64,000 nt of DNA from Robiginitalea myxolifaciens (GCF_900115205.1 NZ_FOYQ01000002.1:372001-436000); one strand, 5' to 3'. Counted from the stretch's first letter, positions 16,063-25,666 are shown. Translations and numbers: made by a program. The notes: generated by a model not told the origin, from the sequence alone.

Positions 16063-17544
16063 ATGGCCGCCGCTAAGCCCAAGTACCGACAGGACGAAAA
16101 TATCGTAGAAAACCAATCACTCTCCATTTGGGAAGCCCTGATCCCCGTGCTTGCGCTCGTCGGGATGCTGGCTTACAACGTGTTTGTTTTCGGCGATAAT
16201 GCCGTGGGCGGCTCCAACCAGTTTATCCTCTTGATGGGTGGCGCTGTAGCTGCAGTTGTTGGTGCTTTCAAGAAAGTAACTTTCAAGACCATGCTTTCCG
16301 AGGTGGCCGAAAACATTCGTTCTACCTCCGGCGCCTTGTTAATACTGCTCATGGTAGGGGCGCTGGCCGGAACCTGGCTGATCAGCGGGATTATTCCCGC
16401 CATGATCTATTATGGCCTGCAAATCCTGAATCCAACGATATTTCTGGCAGCCTGCTTGATCATCAGTGCGATTATCTCAGTAGCGACCGGGAGTTCCTGG
16501 ACTACAGCCGCCACAGTAGGTATAGCTTTAATAGGTATTGGGGACGCCCTGGGTATTTCCCTGGGAATGACGGCTGGCGCTGTGCTCTCAGGCGCCTACT
16601 TTGGGGATAAGATGTCTCCCTTGAGCGACACTACCAATCTGGCCCCGGCCATGGCAGGTGGAAATCTGTTTTCACATATCCGCTACATGACCTGGACCAC
16701 GATTCCAACAATACTTGTGGCGCTACTGGTCTTTATCATTATTGGTTTCACCCTGGATACCAGCGGTGAGGCCGACACTTCCAGCATCCAGCAAGCAATA
16801 ACCGGGGTCTTTACGATCAATGGCTGGTTGTTCCTTGTGCCATTGGCGGTTATCGGTATGATCGTGCGCAAAACCCCGCCCCTGGTTGCCCTTCTTGTGG
16901 GCACCCTGTTAGGCGCTGTTTTTGCCCTGATCTTTCAGCCCGGTGTAGTGGCGCAACTTACCGGAGCAGATACGCTGGATTTCGAATCCGCATACAAAGG
17001 CATCATTAACGCAATCACTATTAAAACATCCATAGCCACCGATAATCCCGCCCTGTCCGATCTTTTTTCCGCTAAGGGCATGAAGGGAATGCTGGATACG
17101 ATATGGCTGATTGTTTGCGCCATGGTATTTGGTGGAATTATGGATGCCATTGGCGCCTTATCCCGAATAACCGAATGGTTGCTGGGGATGGCCAAAACAA
17201 CCTTTGGGCTCTTCGCTAGCACGGTTGGAAGTTGCCTGGCGCTGAATATTACAGCTTCTGATCAATACCTGGCCATTGTAGTCCCCGGCAAAATGTTCGC
17301 TAAAGCCTATGAAGACCGGGGCCTGGCTCCTGAAAACCTGAGCCGAACACTGGAAGATTCAGGAACGGTTACCTCGGTATTGATCCCCTGGAACACCTGC
17401 GGGGCCTATCACAGTTCGGTGCTCGGGGTATCTGTTGCGGATTACTTCTTCTTTGCCATCTTCAACTGGCTGAGTCCGATAACAACACTGGTCTTCGCCG
17501 CCTTTGGAATCAAGATCAAGCAACTCCTTCCTAAAAAATCCTGA
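16063..17544 (+). CDS. NhaC-family Na+-coupled antiporter/amino-acid carrier
   Basis: A 493-residue carrier with about 12 hydrophobic segments and the family core ATGSSWTTAATVGIA, GAYFGDKMSPLSDTTNLAP and, near the end, LEDSGTVTSVLIPWNTCG. Classical NhaC exchanges Na+ and H+, but relatives exchange malate/lactate (MleN), and a group called MetT has been predicted from comparative genomics to carry methionine. Its position 60 bp after a sulfur amino-acid PLP enzyme and next to an Lrp regulator makes an amino-acid or product carrier more likely here than plain Na+/H+ exchange (inference). Nothing resembling a terminator separates the two genes, so I treat them as one operon. Confidence 0.9.
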   Translation: MAAAKPKYRQDENIVENQSLSIWEALIPVLALVGMLAYNVFVFGDNAVGGSNQFILLMGGAVAAVVGAFKKVTFKTMLSEVAENIRSTSGALLILLMVGALAGTWLISGIIPAMIYYGLQILNPTIFLAACLIISAIISVATGSSWTTAATVGIALIGIGDALGISLGMTAGAVLSGAYFGDKMSPLSDTTNLAPAMAGGNLFSHIRYMTWTTIPTILVALLVFIIIGFTLDTSGEADTSSIQQAITGVFTINGWLFLVPLAVIGMIVRKTPPLVALLVGTLLGAVFALIFQPGVVAQLTGADTLDFESAYKGIINAITIKTSIATDNPALSDLFSAKGMKGMLDTIWLIVCAMVFGGIMDAIGALSRITEWLLGMAKTTFGLFASTVGSCLALNITASDQYLAIVVPGKMFAKAYEDRGLAPENLSRTLEDSGTVTSVLIPWNTCGAYHSSVLGVSVADYFFFAIFNWLSPITTLVFAAFGIKIKQLLPKKS

Positions 17545-17624
17545 GGCTGGGAATCCGCTTGACCAGCAAGGCATTATTTTATTACTTTCGGAGGACGTAA
17601 TATTAATTCCCAAAAACGAACGCT

Positions 17625-18131
17625 ATGGCAAACATAACCCTGGGCGGAAATCCCGTCCACACCTCCGGAAACCTCCCTCAAGTAGGATCGAAAGCCCCTG
17701 AAGCAATACTTGTAAAAACAGATCTCAGCAAGATGTCTGTCAGTGATTTACAAGGTAAAAAAGTATTGATGAACATATTTCCCAGTGTAAATACCGGGGT
17801 GTGTTCCAAATCGGTCCGGCAATTCAATCAGGAAGCAGCAGAACTGGACAATACCGTAGTAGTTTGCATCTCCCGGGACCTTCCATTTGCGCAACAACAA
17901 TTTTGTGCGGCAGAAGGGATAGAAAATGTTGAAATGCTATCCGATTATATCGCAGGTGCTTTTGGCAAATCATACGGTCTGGAAATGACAGACGGGATTT
18001 TCGAAGCACTGCATTCGCGCTGTGTAATTGTTCTGGATACGGATGGAACCGTAAGATACACCGAGCAGGTTCCTGAAATCGGGGAAGAACCTAACTACAA
18101 AGCGGCGCTGGAGGCGCTGATGGATGGCTAA
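17625..18131 (+). CDS. tpx: Thiol peroxidase Tpx
   Basis: An atypical 2-Cys peroxiredoxin, 168 aa, that reduces alkyl hydroperoxides with electrons from thioredoxin. The peroxidatic Cys60 lies in PSVNTGVCSKSV (Thr57 and the later Arg84 complete the active site) and the resolving Cys94 in QQFCAAEG, the spacing typical of Tpx. The sequence opens MANITLGGNPVHTSGNLP, as in the family. Its end overlaps the dgkA start by 8 bp. The TTACTTTCGG stretch near 17582 may serve as a -7 region. Confidence 0.97.
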   Translation: MANITLGGNPVHTSGNLPQVGSKAPEAILVKTDLSKMSVSDLQGKKVLMNIFPSVNTGVCSKSVRQFNQEAAELDNTVVVCISRDLPFAQQQFCAAEGIENVEMLSDYIAGAFGKSYGLEMTDGIFEALHSRCVIVLDTDGTVRYTEQVPEIGEEPNYKAALEALMDG

Positions 18132-18489
18132 GGAATCTTTTGTTCAAAATCGACTGAAAAGCGTGGTTTACGCCTTGCGTGGGGCCTGGATTCTGGTGCG
18201 AACCGAAAGTAGTATTAAAATCCAGGTGGTCATCGCATTTGTCGTAATTCTGGCGGGATGGTATTGTGAGATATCTGCCACCGAATGGATCCTTCAACTA
18301 CTGGCCATAGGACTGGTTATGGGCGTGGAAGGGGTAAATACCGCTATCGAAAAACTATCCGACTTCGTACAACCCAACCACGACCCACGCATTGGTCGAA
18401 TTAAGGATATTTCTGCAGGGGCGGTAATGATTTGTTCCCTTATCGCTTCCGCTATCGGATGCATAATCTATCTCCCCAAGATATTTTGA
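18124..18489 (+). CDS. dgkA: Diacylglycerol kinase family membrane protein
   Basis: A small integral membrane kinase, 121 aa, of the DgkA/undecaprenol kinase family. It has an N-terminal amphipathic helix (LKSVVYALRGAWILVRTE), three transmembrane segments and the active-site motif VEGVNTAIEKLSDF, whose glutamates bind metal and ATP. It phosphorylates diacylglycerol or undecaprenol with ATP at the cytoplasmic face, recycling lipid for the envelope; which lipid is used cannot be told. The start ATG lies 8 bp inside tpx, so translation is coupled. A strong palindrome follows before ftsK. Confidence 0.95.
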   Translation: MAKESFVQNRLKSVVYALRGAWILVRTESSIKIQVVIAFVVILAGWYCEISATEWILQLLAIGLVMGVEGVNTAIEKLSDFVQPNHDPRIGRIKDISAGAVMICSLIASAIGCIIYLPKIF

Positions 18490-18494
18490 CCCAA

Positions 18495-18537
18495 TTTCAC
18501 CCGCTGGCTTAGGGGGTAAATTTGTAATTTAGCCCCT
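18495..18537 (+). promoter_or_regulatory. ftsK promoter within a palindrome
   Basis: TTTC (18495-18498), 18 bp, then TAAATTTG (18517-18524) form a good Bacteroidetes promoter. The -7 element lies inside an inverted repeat, 18511-18522 against 18526-18537, whose 12-bp arms (AGGGG-g-TAAATT) match except for one G-G pair around TGT. No T-run follows, so it is more likely an operator than a terminator. Confidence 0.55.
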
Positions 18538-18556
18538 GTCTACGCGAATCCTATTA

Positions 18557-20947
18557 ATGGCCCGAAAGAAAGCGACCAAAACCAGAACCAAAAAGAAAGC
18601 TTCCAGACTGAGACCTTCCAAGCAGAATAAGGTGATTCTGGGGAGCTTGCTCATTCTGATTAGTATAGCGCTGTTTTTCAGCTTTATTTCTTTTTATCTC
18701 AATTGGCAAAGCGACCAAAGTCTGCTTACGGAATTCGCAGACCGCAATCGGGAAGCCAAAAACCTGCTTAATAAATTCGGGGCGTCCGTCAGCCATTTTT
18801 TCATGTTCAAAGGCTTTGGGCTGGCCTCTTTTATTCTTCCGGTTTTGCTCTGCCTGAGCGGGCTTTACCTCTTTTTGGGAATTCCACGTAAAGGACTCAC
18901 TTCTAAATGGATATGGGGTCTGGTGATGATGATTTGGACGTCTATAGGCCTCGGTTTTTTTGCGGCTGAAAGCCCTTTGCTGGGCGGACAAATCGGCTTC
19001 GAAATGAACGATTTCCTGCAGGATTATATCGGAAAGATCGGCGTACTCCTGCTCCTCTTGTTCTGCCTGGTGGTTATCCTGGTACGCTTTTTTAATTTTG
19101 ATCCACAAGAGTTTGCGCGTGCATTGAATCGGGGAGCTACTGCATTGGTTCCGGAACGCAAACCCAAAGCAGTGGTGACCGACCTCGATGACACGGACAG
19201 TGAGGAAGAAACTTCCAACCCCATTACCCTGGCCTCAGAAGAAGCCGAAGAAGATGCCACAGATCTCTACACGCATAAAACAGATATTCCTCCGGTAACG
19301 CCCGAAGAACCTTCGACCGAAGAACTCCCGGATACCGGATCCGAGCTCAAGGTTGAGGTAGAACAGCAAGCCAATGAGGAAGAGGAAGATACCGATGTCG
19401 CCGCACAGAAACTGGTCGACAACTTCGGGGAATTCGATCCGACCCTTGAACTCTCAAAATACAAGTTCCCGCATCTGGATTTACTGGACACCCACGGGGC
19501 CAGTGGCGGAATAACCATAAATCAGGAGGAACTCGAGGAGAATAAGGATAAGATTGTAAACACCCTTAAGAATTACAAAATAGGCATTGCCCAGATCAAG
19601 GCAACCATCGGGCCTACCGTGACCCTTTACGAAATTGTCCCCGAGGCGGGTATACGGATTTCCCGGATCAAGAACCTGGAAGACGATATTGCCCTTTCCC
19701 TTGCAGCCCTGGGTATCCGTATCATTGCCCCTATACCAGGCAAAGGGACGATTGGTATTGAAGTCCCCAACAAAAAACCGACCATCGTATCGATGCGTTC
19801 CGTTATCGCCTCGAAAAAATTCCAGCAGGCCGAAATGCAGCTTCCCATTGCTTTTGGAAAGACAATCAGCAATGAGACGTTTGTTGTAGACCTCGCGAAA
19901 ATGCCGCACCTGCTCATGGCGGGAGCTACCGGGCAGGGTAAATCCGTTGGTCTGAACGCCATTCTGACCTCCCTGCTCTACAAAAAGCACCCGGCAGAGG
20001 TGAAGTTTATCCTGGTAGACCCGAAAAAGGTAGAGCTCACATTATACAACAAGATTGAGCGACATTTCCTCGCCAAATTGCCGGATACAGAAGAAGCGAT
20101 TATTACCGACAACACCAAGGTAATCCATACGCTGAATTCCCTCTGTATTGAGATGGACAACCGTTATGAGTTGTTAAAATCGGCCCTGGTTCGAAACATT
20201 GCAGAGTACAACACCAAATTCAAAGCCCGTAAACTCAATCCCAATGAAGGGCATCGTTATCTGCCGTATATCGTACTGGTAATCGATGAATTTGCCGACC
20301 TGATTATGTCTGCAGGGAAAGAGGTGGAAACCCCGATTGCGCGTTTGGCCCAATTAGCCCGTGCCATCGGTATCCATCTGATCATTGCCACCCAAAGGCC
20401 TTCGGTCAACGTGATCACCGGAATTATCAAGGCAAACTTCCCCGCCCGAATTGCATTCCGGGTAACTTCCAAGATCGATTCCAGGACAATCCTCGATACA
20501 CAGGGGGCCGACCAGCTTATTGGCCGGGGTGACATGCTTTACACACAGGGCAACGATATTGTTCGCCTGCAATGCGCCTTTGTCGATACCCCTGAAGTGG
20601 CTAAGATTACGGACTATATCGGAAGCCAGCGCGCTTACCCGGATGCCCATCTTTTACCGGAATATGAAGGCGAAGATTCTGGCACAGGAATTGATTACAG
20701 TATCGAGGAACGCGATTCCAAGTTCAGAGATGCTGCTGAGGTTGTGGTCACCGCACAACAAGGCTCAGCCTCCCTGATCCAACGCAAACTCAAACTGGGA
20801 TACAACCGGGCCGGTCGTATTATAGATCAGCTCGAAGCTGCTGGAATCGTAGGGCCATTTGAAGGAAGTAAGGCCCGGCAGGTATTGGTATCCGACCTGG
20901 CCAGCCTGGAACATTTATTGAACAACGAAACCAAAAGCGACTCATGA
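18557..20947 (+). CDS. ftsK: DNA translocase FtsK
   Basis: The septal motor that pumps chromosome ends apart and activates XerCD at dif during division. 796 aa: four N-terminal transmembrane helices (about 27-180), an acidic Glu/Thr/Pro-rich linker (about 205-285), the alpha/beta motor with Walker A GATGQGKS at 456-463 and Walker B YIVLVIDEFADL, then the C-terminal winged-helix gamma domain from about 730 (RKLKLGYNRAGRIIDQLE) that reads the KOPS-type polar sequence. The linker is short compared with the E. coli protein, as usual in Bacteroidetes. The stop overlaps the lolA start (ATGA). Confidence 0.97.
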   Translation: MARKKATKTRTKKKASRLRPSKQNKVILGSLLILISIALFFSFISFYLNWQSDQSLLTEFADRNREAKNLLNKFGASVSHFFMFKGFGLASFILPVLLCLSGLYLFLGIPRKGLTSKWIWGLVMMIWTSIGLGFFAAESPLLGGQIGFEMNDFLQDYIGKIGVLLLLLFCLVVILVRFFNFDPQEFARALNRGATALVPERKPKAVVTDLDDTDSEEETSNPITLASEEAEEDATDLYTHKTDIPPVTPEEPSTEELPDTGSELKVEVEQQANEEEEDTDVAAQKLVDNFGEFDPTLELSKYKFPHLDLLDTHGASGGITINQEELEENKDKIVNTLKNYKIGIAQIKATIGPTVTLYEIVPEAGIRISRIKNLEDDIALSLAALGIRIIAPIPGKGTIGIEVPNKKPTIVSMRSVIASKKFQQAEMQLPIAFGKTISNETFVVDLAKMPHLLMAGATGQGKSVGLNAILTSLLYKKHPAEVKFILVDPKKVELTLYNKIERHFLAKLPDTEEAIITDNTKVIHTLNSLCIEMDNRYELLKSALVRNIAEYNTKFKARKLNPNEGHRYLPYIVLVIDEFADLIMSAGKEVETPIARLAQLARAIGIHLIIATQRPSVNVITGIIKANFPARIAFRVTSKIDSRTILDTQGADQLIGRGDMLYTQGNDIVRLQCAFVDTPEVAKITDYIGSQRAYPDAHLLPEYEGEDSGTGIDYSIEERDSKFRDAAEVVVTAQQGSASLIQRKLKLGYNRAGRIIDQLEAAGIVGPFEGSKARQVLVSDLASLEHLLNNETKSDS

Positions 20948-21588
20948 AACGTCTCTTGATTATAGCATTAGCATTGACCTTTTCCAATGGGGTATTTGCG
21001 CAGAATTCGGCCAAGGCAAAAGCCTTGCTCGACGAAGTTTACGACAAGGTTAGCAGTTACGATAACATCTTTATCGATTTTAAATTTGAGCTGTATAACC
21101 AGGAAGCCAATGTCCGTCAGGAAACCCGGGGAGACCTAACCCTTAAAGGGGACCAGTATTTGTTGAATTATTTAGGAGCTCAGCAATTGTACGACGGCAA
21201 GAAGGTGTACACCGTAGTCCCTGAAAATGAAGAAGTCACCATCGAAGATAAGTCCGAAGATGCCGGGACAGTTAGCCCCAGCAAGATGCTGACCTTCTAT
21301 CGGCAGGGCCACAACTATGCCTGGGATATCCTCCAGAATGTGCAGGGACGTAAAATCCAGTACGTAAAGCTTACCCCTATTGACAGTAATTCGGAGGTTG
21401 CTTCCATCTTATTGGGAATCGATGCAGAAACCAAACACATTTACAAGCTCATCGAAACCGGTCAGAACGGCACAAAAACCACGATCACTGTTAATTCTTT
21501 GAAAACCAACCAACCCCTCTCGTCGGCCTTGTTTAACTTTGACGTCGAGAAATACGAGGAGGACGGTTACTACATCATACGGAATTAG
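20944..21588 (+). CDS. lolA: LolA-like outer-membrane lipoprotein carrier protein
   Basis: A 214-residue periplasmic protein with a signal peptide (MKRLLIIALALTFSNGVFAQ). The mature part shows the LolA half-barrel pattern: VSSYDNIFIDFKFEL, LTLKGDQYLLNYLGAQQLYDGKKVYTV (in pieces, LTLKGDQYLL and QQLYDGKKVYTV) and the late TTITVNSLKTNQPL. LolA shuttles lipoproteins from LolCDE to the outer membrane. It overlaps ftsK by 4 bp and is followed after 57 bp by lptG, an order widely conserved in Flavobacteriaceae. The family is divergent, so a different lipid-carrier role is not excluded. Confidence 0.9.
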   Translation: MKRLLIIALALTFSNGVFAQNSAKAKALLDEVYDKVSSYDNIFIDFKFELYNQEANVRQETRGDLTLKGDQYLLNYLGAQQLYDGKKVYTVVPENEEVTIEDKSEDAGTVSPSKMLTFYRQGHNYAWDILQNVQGRKIQYVKLTPIDSNSEVASILLGIDAETKHIYKLIETGQNGTKTTITVNSLKTNQPLSSALFNFDVEKYEEDGYYIIRN

Positions 21589-21645
21589 CAGGTCCAGACC
21601 TGTTGTTTTCTCGGTAATTCCTTACTCGAAGCAGATAACTAAGCC

Positions 21646-23334
21646 TTGCGCATACTCGATCAATATATACTGAAGCGATTCCTTACGAATTTTTTCAGTT
21701 CGTTCCTGATCCTGATGTTCATCTTCATCTTCCAGACGATCTGGTTGTTCATTGATGATCTCGCAGGCAAAGGGCTGGATTTGATCATTATCGGGAAGTT
21801 CCTGTTCTACCTGATGCCAAACCTCACAGAAAAGGTACTACCCCTTACCGTGTTACTCTCCTCCATACTTACTTTCGGAGCCTTTGCCGAAAATTATGAG
21901 TTTGCGGCGATGAAAGCGTCCGGGATTTCCCTGCAACGCTCCATGGCACCCCTGATCGTTTTTGTTTCCCTCTTGGGCATTCTTACGTTTTACTTCGCGA
22001 ATACGGTTATTCCAATATCGGAACAGAAGATCTACAACCTCAGGCGAAATATTGCCTCCCTGAAGCCCGCTGCGGCCATCACAGAAGGAGTTTTCAGCGA
22101 TTTTGAAGGACGCAGTATTAAGGTGGAAAGAAAATACGGGGAGAACGACCGCTTCCTGGATAACATTATCATCCACGAAAAATCCCGCCTGCAGAAAAAC
22201 GTAACGGTTATCAAAGCAGCAACCGGGGAACTCATCAGTTCCGAAGGATCAGACATTATTCAACTGCTGCTTAAGGACGGCTATTACTATCACGATTTGG
22301 TGAACAAGTCCGGGACAACAGATAGAACCTTTCCCTATGCCAAGGCCGATTTCGAAACCTATGTCATGAATATTGCCCTGCCCGATAATATGGAGGACAT
22401 CGAGGCAGATCGCAATGTGGAAACGGATAAGATGAAAAATGTGAGTCGGTTGTTGGTGGATATCGATTCCATCCGAGATCACAATCTGGAACTCGCCACA
22501 AACTTTTCGCGCTCTATTAGCAACCGGGTCGGTGCCTTCCCCCTTTCTGAGGAAACAACTCCCGTAGATAGCTTACAACGGGACAGTACGGGTCGTGCGC
22601 TGGAAGGAATGAAAGTGAGCCTGGACAGCACTAAGGCTGCTTCCAAGCCTACGGTCGCCCAACGCGCTCCGAACGCCGCAAATTCGAATTTCGGGCAGGC
22701 GAATCAACAGCGCCCGGGACAAGCGAATCGACAGCGTCCGGGACCAGCACGGCAATCGGCCAAACGCGAGGTCTCCAAAGTAGGCAAACCCCAGAGCTTG
22801 AGTATGGAGGACCCCAATCCTCATCGTGAAGTTTACCCCGACTCCCTGTTGACAGGTTTCAAAACATTCGAGCAGGGACAATTGCTGGACAACGCAAGAA
22901 ACAGTGTTCGGAATCTTCTCAATACCGTGCAGGGTAAACGAGACGAACTGGAGCTTAGCTATAAGCGATACAACGTGCACATTCTGAGCCTGCATAAAAA
23001 GTTTGCCCTCGCCCTGTCATGTATTGTGTTGTTCTTTGTGGGAGCTCCCCTCGGTGCTATTATCCGAAAAGGTGGCCTGGGACTGCCCATGGTTGTGGCC
23101 ATTGTCCTCTTCCTCGCCTATTACTTTTTTGGCGTATTTTCGGGCAACTACGCCAAGGAGGGCAATATCCATCCCGCGCTCGGCGCCTGGCTTCCAACCA
23201 TGATCATGCTTCCGTTGGGCATCTGGTTAACGCGTCGGGCAACTGCAGATCAGGGGTTAATGAGTTTCGGACATTTTATAGACTGGTTCCGGGAGCGCTT
23301 TTCGCGGAAGAATAAGGCGAAAGCAGCGAAATAG
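21646..23334 (+). CDS. lptG: LptF/LptG-type lipopolysaccharide export permease
   Basis: Inner-membrane permease of the LptB2FG transporter that extracts lipopolysaccharide. 562 aa, with a TTG start at 21646 (no nearby in-frame ATG fits [13 protein letters not shown], the usual N-terminus). Three transmembrane helices lie at about 12-36, 58-78 and 100-122, a periplasmic beta-jellyroll follows, then three helices at the end ([24 protein letters not shown] and beyond). Between the halves is a long polar insertion, about residues 255-415, with a Gln/Pro/Arg/Asn-rich stretch ([19 protein letters not shown]) absent from short proteobacterial members. It lies 5 bp before ribBA. Confidence 0.93.
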   Translation: MRILDQYILKRFLTNFFSSFLILMFIFIFQTIWLFIDDLAGKGLDLIIIGKFLFYLMPNLTEKVLPLTVLLSSILTFGAFAENYEFAAMKASGISLQRSMAPLIVFVSLLGILTFYFANTVIPISEQKIYNLRRNIASLKPAAAITEGVFSDFEGRSIKVERKYGENDRFLDNIIIHEKSRLQKNVTVIKAATGELISSEGSDIIQLLLKDGYYYHDLVNKSGTTDRTFPYAKADFETYVMNIALPDNMEDIEADRNVETDKMKNVSRLLVDIDSIRDHNLELATNFSRSISNRVGAFPLSEETTPVDSLQRDSTGRALEGMKVSLDSTKAASKPTVAQRAPNAANSNFGQANQQRPGQANRQRPGPARQSAKREVSKVGKPQSLSMEDPNPHREVYPDSLLTGFKTFEQGQLLDNARNSVRNLLNTVQGKRDELELSYKRYNVHILSLHKKFALALSCIVLFFVGAPLGAIIRKGGLGLPMVVAIVLFLAYYFFGVFSGNYAKEGNIHPALGAWLPTMIMLPLGIWLTRRATADQGLMSFGHFIDWFRERFSRKNKAKAAK

Positions 23335-23339
23335 ATTTT

Positions 23340-24470
23340 ATGGAGAAAAAGATACGCTTGGATTCTATCGAATCCGCAATTGAATCCATTCGAGAAGGTA
23401 AAGTGGTAATCGTTGTCGACGATGAAAATCGGGAGAACGAAGGAGATTTTATTGCTGCTGCTGAGGCGGTAAGCCCCGAAATGATCAATTTCATGGCCCG
23501 TGAGGGTCGCGGGCTCATTTGTGCGCCACTGACCGAGGAGCGATGCGTAGAATTGGATCTCACCATGATGGTAGAGAACAATACCGTGCTCCACCATACT
23601 CAATTTACGGTTTCCGTAGATCTCATTGGTCATGGATGCACCACTGGAATATCGGTACACGACCGGGCCAAGACCATCAAAGCCCTCGTGGATCCCGAAA
23701 CCAATCCTCACGAACTGGGACGTCCGGGTCATATCTTCCCCCTGCGTGCCAAAAACGGAGGTGTCCTGCGACGTGTTGGACATACGGAAGCGGCTGTAGA
23801 CCTGGCTAGATTGGCAGGATTCCGTCCTGCAGGAATTCTGGTAGAGATCCTGAATGAAGACGGAACCATGGCTCGCTTACCCGAATTGATGGAGGTTGCC
23901 GAAAAATTCGATCTGAAACTAGTTTCCATCGAGGATTTGGTGGCCTATCGTATGCAACACGATAGCCTGATCCGGAAAATGGAAAGCTTCGACGTCGAAA
24001 CCCGGTTTGGGGATTTCCGACTCCATGCTTATAAACAAACCACAAACGAACAAATCCACCTGGCCCTTACCCGCGGAAGTTGGAAAGTGGGCGAACCCGT
24101 GCTCACGCGCATTAATTCCACCCTGGTGAACAACGATATCCTGGGTACTTTAACCAATAATGCGGATAAAAAACTGGACGACATGTTCAAGACACTTGGG
24201 CAGGAAGGAAAAGGAGCTATCGTCTTTATTAATCAGGACAGTAATTCCCTGAACCTGCTTTCCCGAATCCGGGGTCTCAAGGAAAACCAGGCCAAGGGCA
24301 TCCTCAAGGCACCGGGGATCGAAATGGATAACAAGGATTTCGGAATTGGCGCGCAAATACTACACGATCTCAACATTCAAAAGATCAGGCTAATGACCAA
24401 TAGCCAGCAGGCCAAACGTATTGGTATCGTGGGGTATGGCCTGGAAATCGTAGACTATGTGGCCTATTAG
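23340..24470 (+). CDS. ribBA: RibBA-type protein: DHBP synthase with degenerate GTP cyclohydrolase II half
   Basis: The N-terminal half (1-205) is an intact 3,4-dihydroxy-2-butanone 4-phosphate synthase (RibB): acidic loop [12 protein letters not shown] at 27-38, [17 protein letters not shown] near 97, and [13 protein letters not shown] near 148. The C-terminal half has the length and fold pattern of GTP cyclohydrolase II, but the zinc site C-x10-C-x-C is replaced by Thr261, Thr272 and Asn274, and the EGRGIGL-type GTP loop is not preserved ([12 protein letters not shown]). Such a half should not open GTP, so the protein probably supplies only the RibB step of riboflavin synthesis, like the RibBX variants described in Proteobacteria. 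Its stop overlaps the convergent DegT gene by 4 bp. Confidence 0.93.
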   Translation: MEKKIRLDSIESAIESIREGKVVIVVDDENRENEGDFIAAAEAVSPEMINFMAREGRGLICAPLTEERCVELDLTMMVENNTVLHHTQFTVSVDLIGHGCTTGISVHDRAKTIKALVDPETNPHELGRPGHIFPLRAKNGGVLRRVGHTEAAVDLARLAGFRPAGILVEILNEDGTMARLPELMEVAEKFDLKLVSIEDLVAYRMQHDSLIRKMESFDVETRFGDFRLHAYKQTTNEQIHLALTRGSWKVGEPVLTRINSTLVNNDILGTLTNNADKKLDDMFKTLGQEGKGAIVFINQDSNSLNLLSRIRGLKENQAKGILKAPGIEMDNKDFGIGAQILHDLNIQKIRLMTNSQQAKRIGIVGYGLEIVDYVAY

Positions 24471-25666
24471 GTTTTGGTGATTTCCAATAAAACCCGACGC
24501 ATGCTTGCCGCACGTTCGGACAAGGCTGCTTCCGACCAGTTAAGCTTAATCAGTACAGAAAGGTTTCTTCCCATCCAATGATCGGATGCCGGGAACTCCC
24601 GGGTCGAGAGTTCTTTCAGGGCTGTCACTGTGGAATCGGGTAAGGCATGTAAGGAATGTCCCTGCTTTAGATGCTCCCATTTACGATGGTAATGCCAGTT
24701 ATTGTCGTACCAGTAAAAGACCCCATCTACTCCGGCTGCCACAAGGGCCTGCTGCGCCTTCCTGGCCCGGTTTTCATCCGGGAGGAAGAAATTCAGAAAT
24801 GAATAATTCTGCACCCCGGAATTCGGCACCTTCCGCAAGGTGATGCCTTCGATGTCCGCTATCGCTGCCTCCAATACTTTAAAGTGGCTTTCCTGTATCG
24901 CCAGAAACTCGTCGAGACGGCTTAGTTGTGCCAGGCCCACAGCTGCATGCAGCTCTGAAATGCGGTAATTAAACCCGAGAAAGGGATGCTGTTCTGCCCC
25001 CCGGTCCGAACCGATATGATCGTGCCCATGATCACTGAAAGCCTGAGCCTTTTCATAGATGGCCTCTGAGTTGGTGATGAGTCCCCCACCCTCTCCACAA
25101 GTAGTGGTTTTAACAAAGTCAAAGGAGAAGCAACCAATATGGCCCAAGCTTCCCAGGGGTTTCCCATTATACGTGCCCCCTATAGCCTGGCAGGCATCCT
25201 CCAGCAGGATAAGCTGGTGCTTTTCAGCAAGAGCGAGCAAGGGGTCCAATTCGGCCATGGAACCGCACATATGCACAGGCATTATCGCTTTGGTTTTCGG
25301 TCCAATGCATTGCTCCACCGCCAGAGGGTCGAGCGTTAAGGTGTCGTCAATGTCACAAAGCACAGGAATAGCCCCCACAGCGAGCACAGCTTCAAAACTG
25401 GCTACAAAAGTGAAGGTCGGCAGGATAACTTCGTCTCCGGCTCCAATCCCAGCACTCGCCATAGCCACAGATAAGGCAGCCGTGCCACTGCTTACCAAAT
25501 GGGCATGGCTGGTTTGCATCCGGGCGGCCAACAATTGCTCCATTTCCCTTGCCTTCCAGCGGTCGTTTCGCATTCCATCAAACCCGTAACGCATTAATAC
25601 CCCTGTATCCAGCACTTCCTGTATCGATTCCCTTTCGGCAGCCCCAAACTGTTCAAATCCCGGCAT
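24467..25666 (-). CDS. DegT/DnrJ/EryC1/StrS family PLP sugar aminotransferase
   Basis: A 399-residue PLP aminotransferase of the family that aminates keto-sugars for surface polysaccharides, although some members are dehydratases. Motifs: SSGTAALSVAMASAGIG near 59, ILPTFTFVASFEAVL near 81, VHMCGS, LLEDACQAIGG, and the PLP lysine Lys186 in SFDFVKTTTCGEGGGLITN (shown in part), which marks a true aminotransferase rather than the His-containing ColD type. FLGFNYRISELHAAVGLAQL is also canonical. No other sugar-nucleotide genes are nearby, so the product is unknown. A TAAATTTA -7-like element (minus strand, about 25690-25697) lies 24 bp upstream. Confidence 0.92.
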   Translation of the reverse strand: MPGFEQFGAAERESIQEVLDTGVLMRYGFDGMRNDRWKAREMEQLLAARMQTSHAHLVSSGTAALSVAMASAGIGAGDEVILPTFTFVASFEAVLAVGAIPVLCDIDDTLTLDPLAVEQCIGPKTKAIMPVHMCGSMAELDPLLALAEKHQLILLEDACQAIGGTYNGKPLGSLGHIGCFSFDFVKTTTCGEGGGLITNSEAIYEKAQAFSDHGHDHIGSDRGAEQHPFLGFNYRISELHAAVGLAQLSRLDEFLAIQESHFKVLEAAIADIEGITLRKVPNSGVQNYSFLNFFLPDENRARKAQQALVAAGVDGVFYWYDNNWHYHRKWEHLKQGHSLHALPDSTVTALKELSTREFPASDHWMGRNLSVLIKLNWSEAALSERAASMRRVLLEITKT

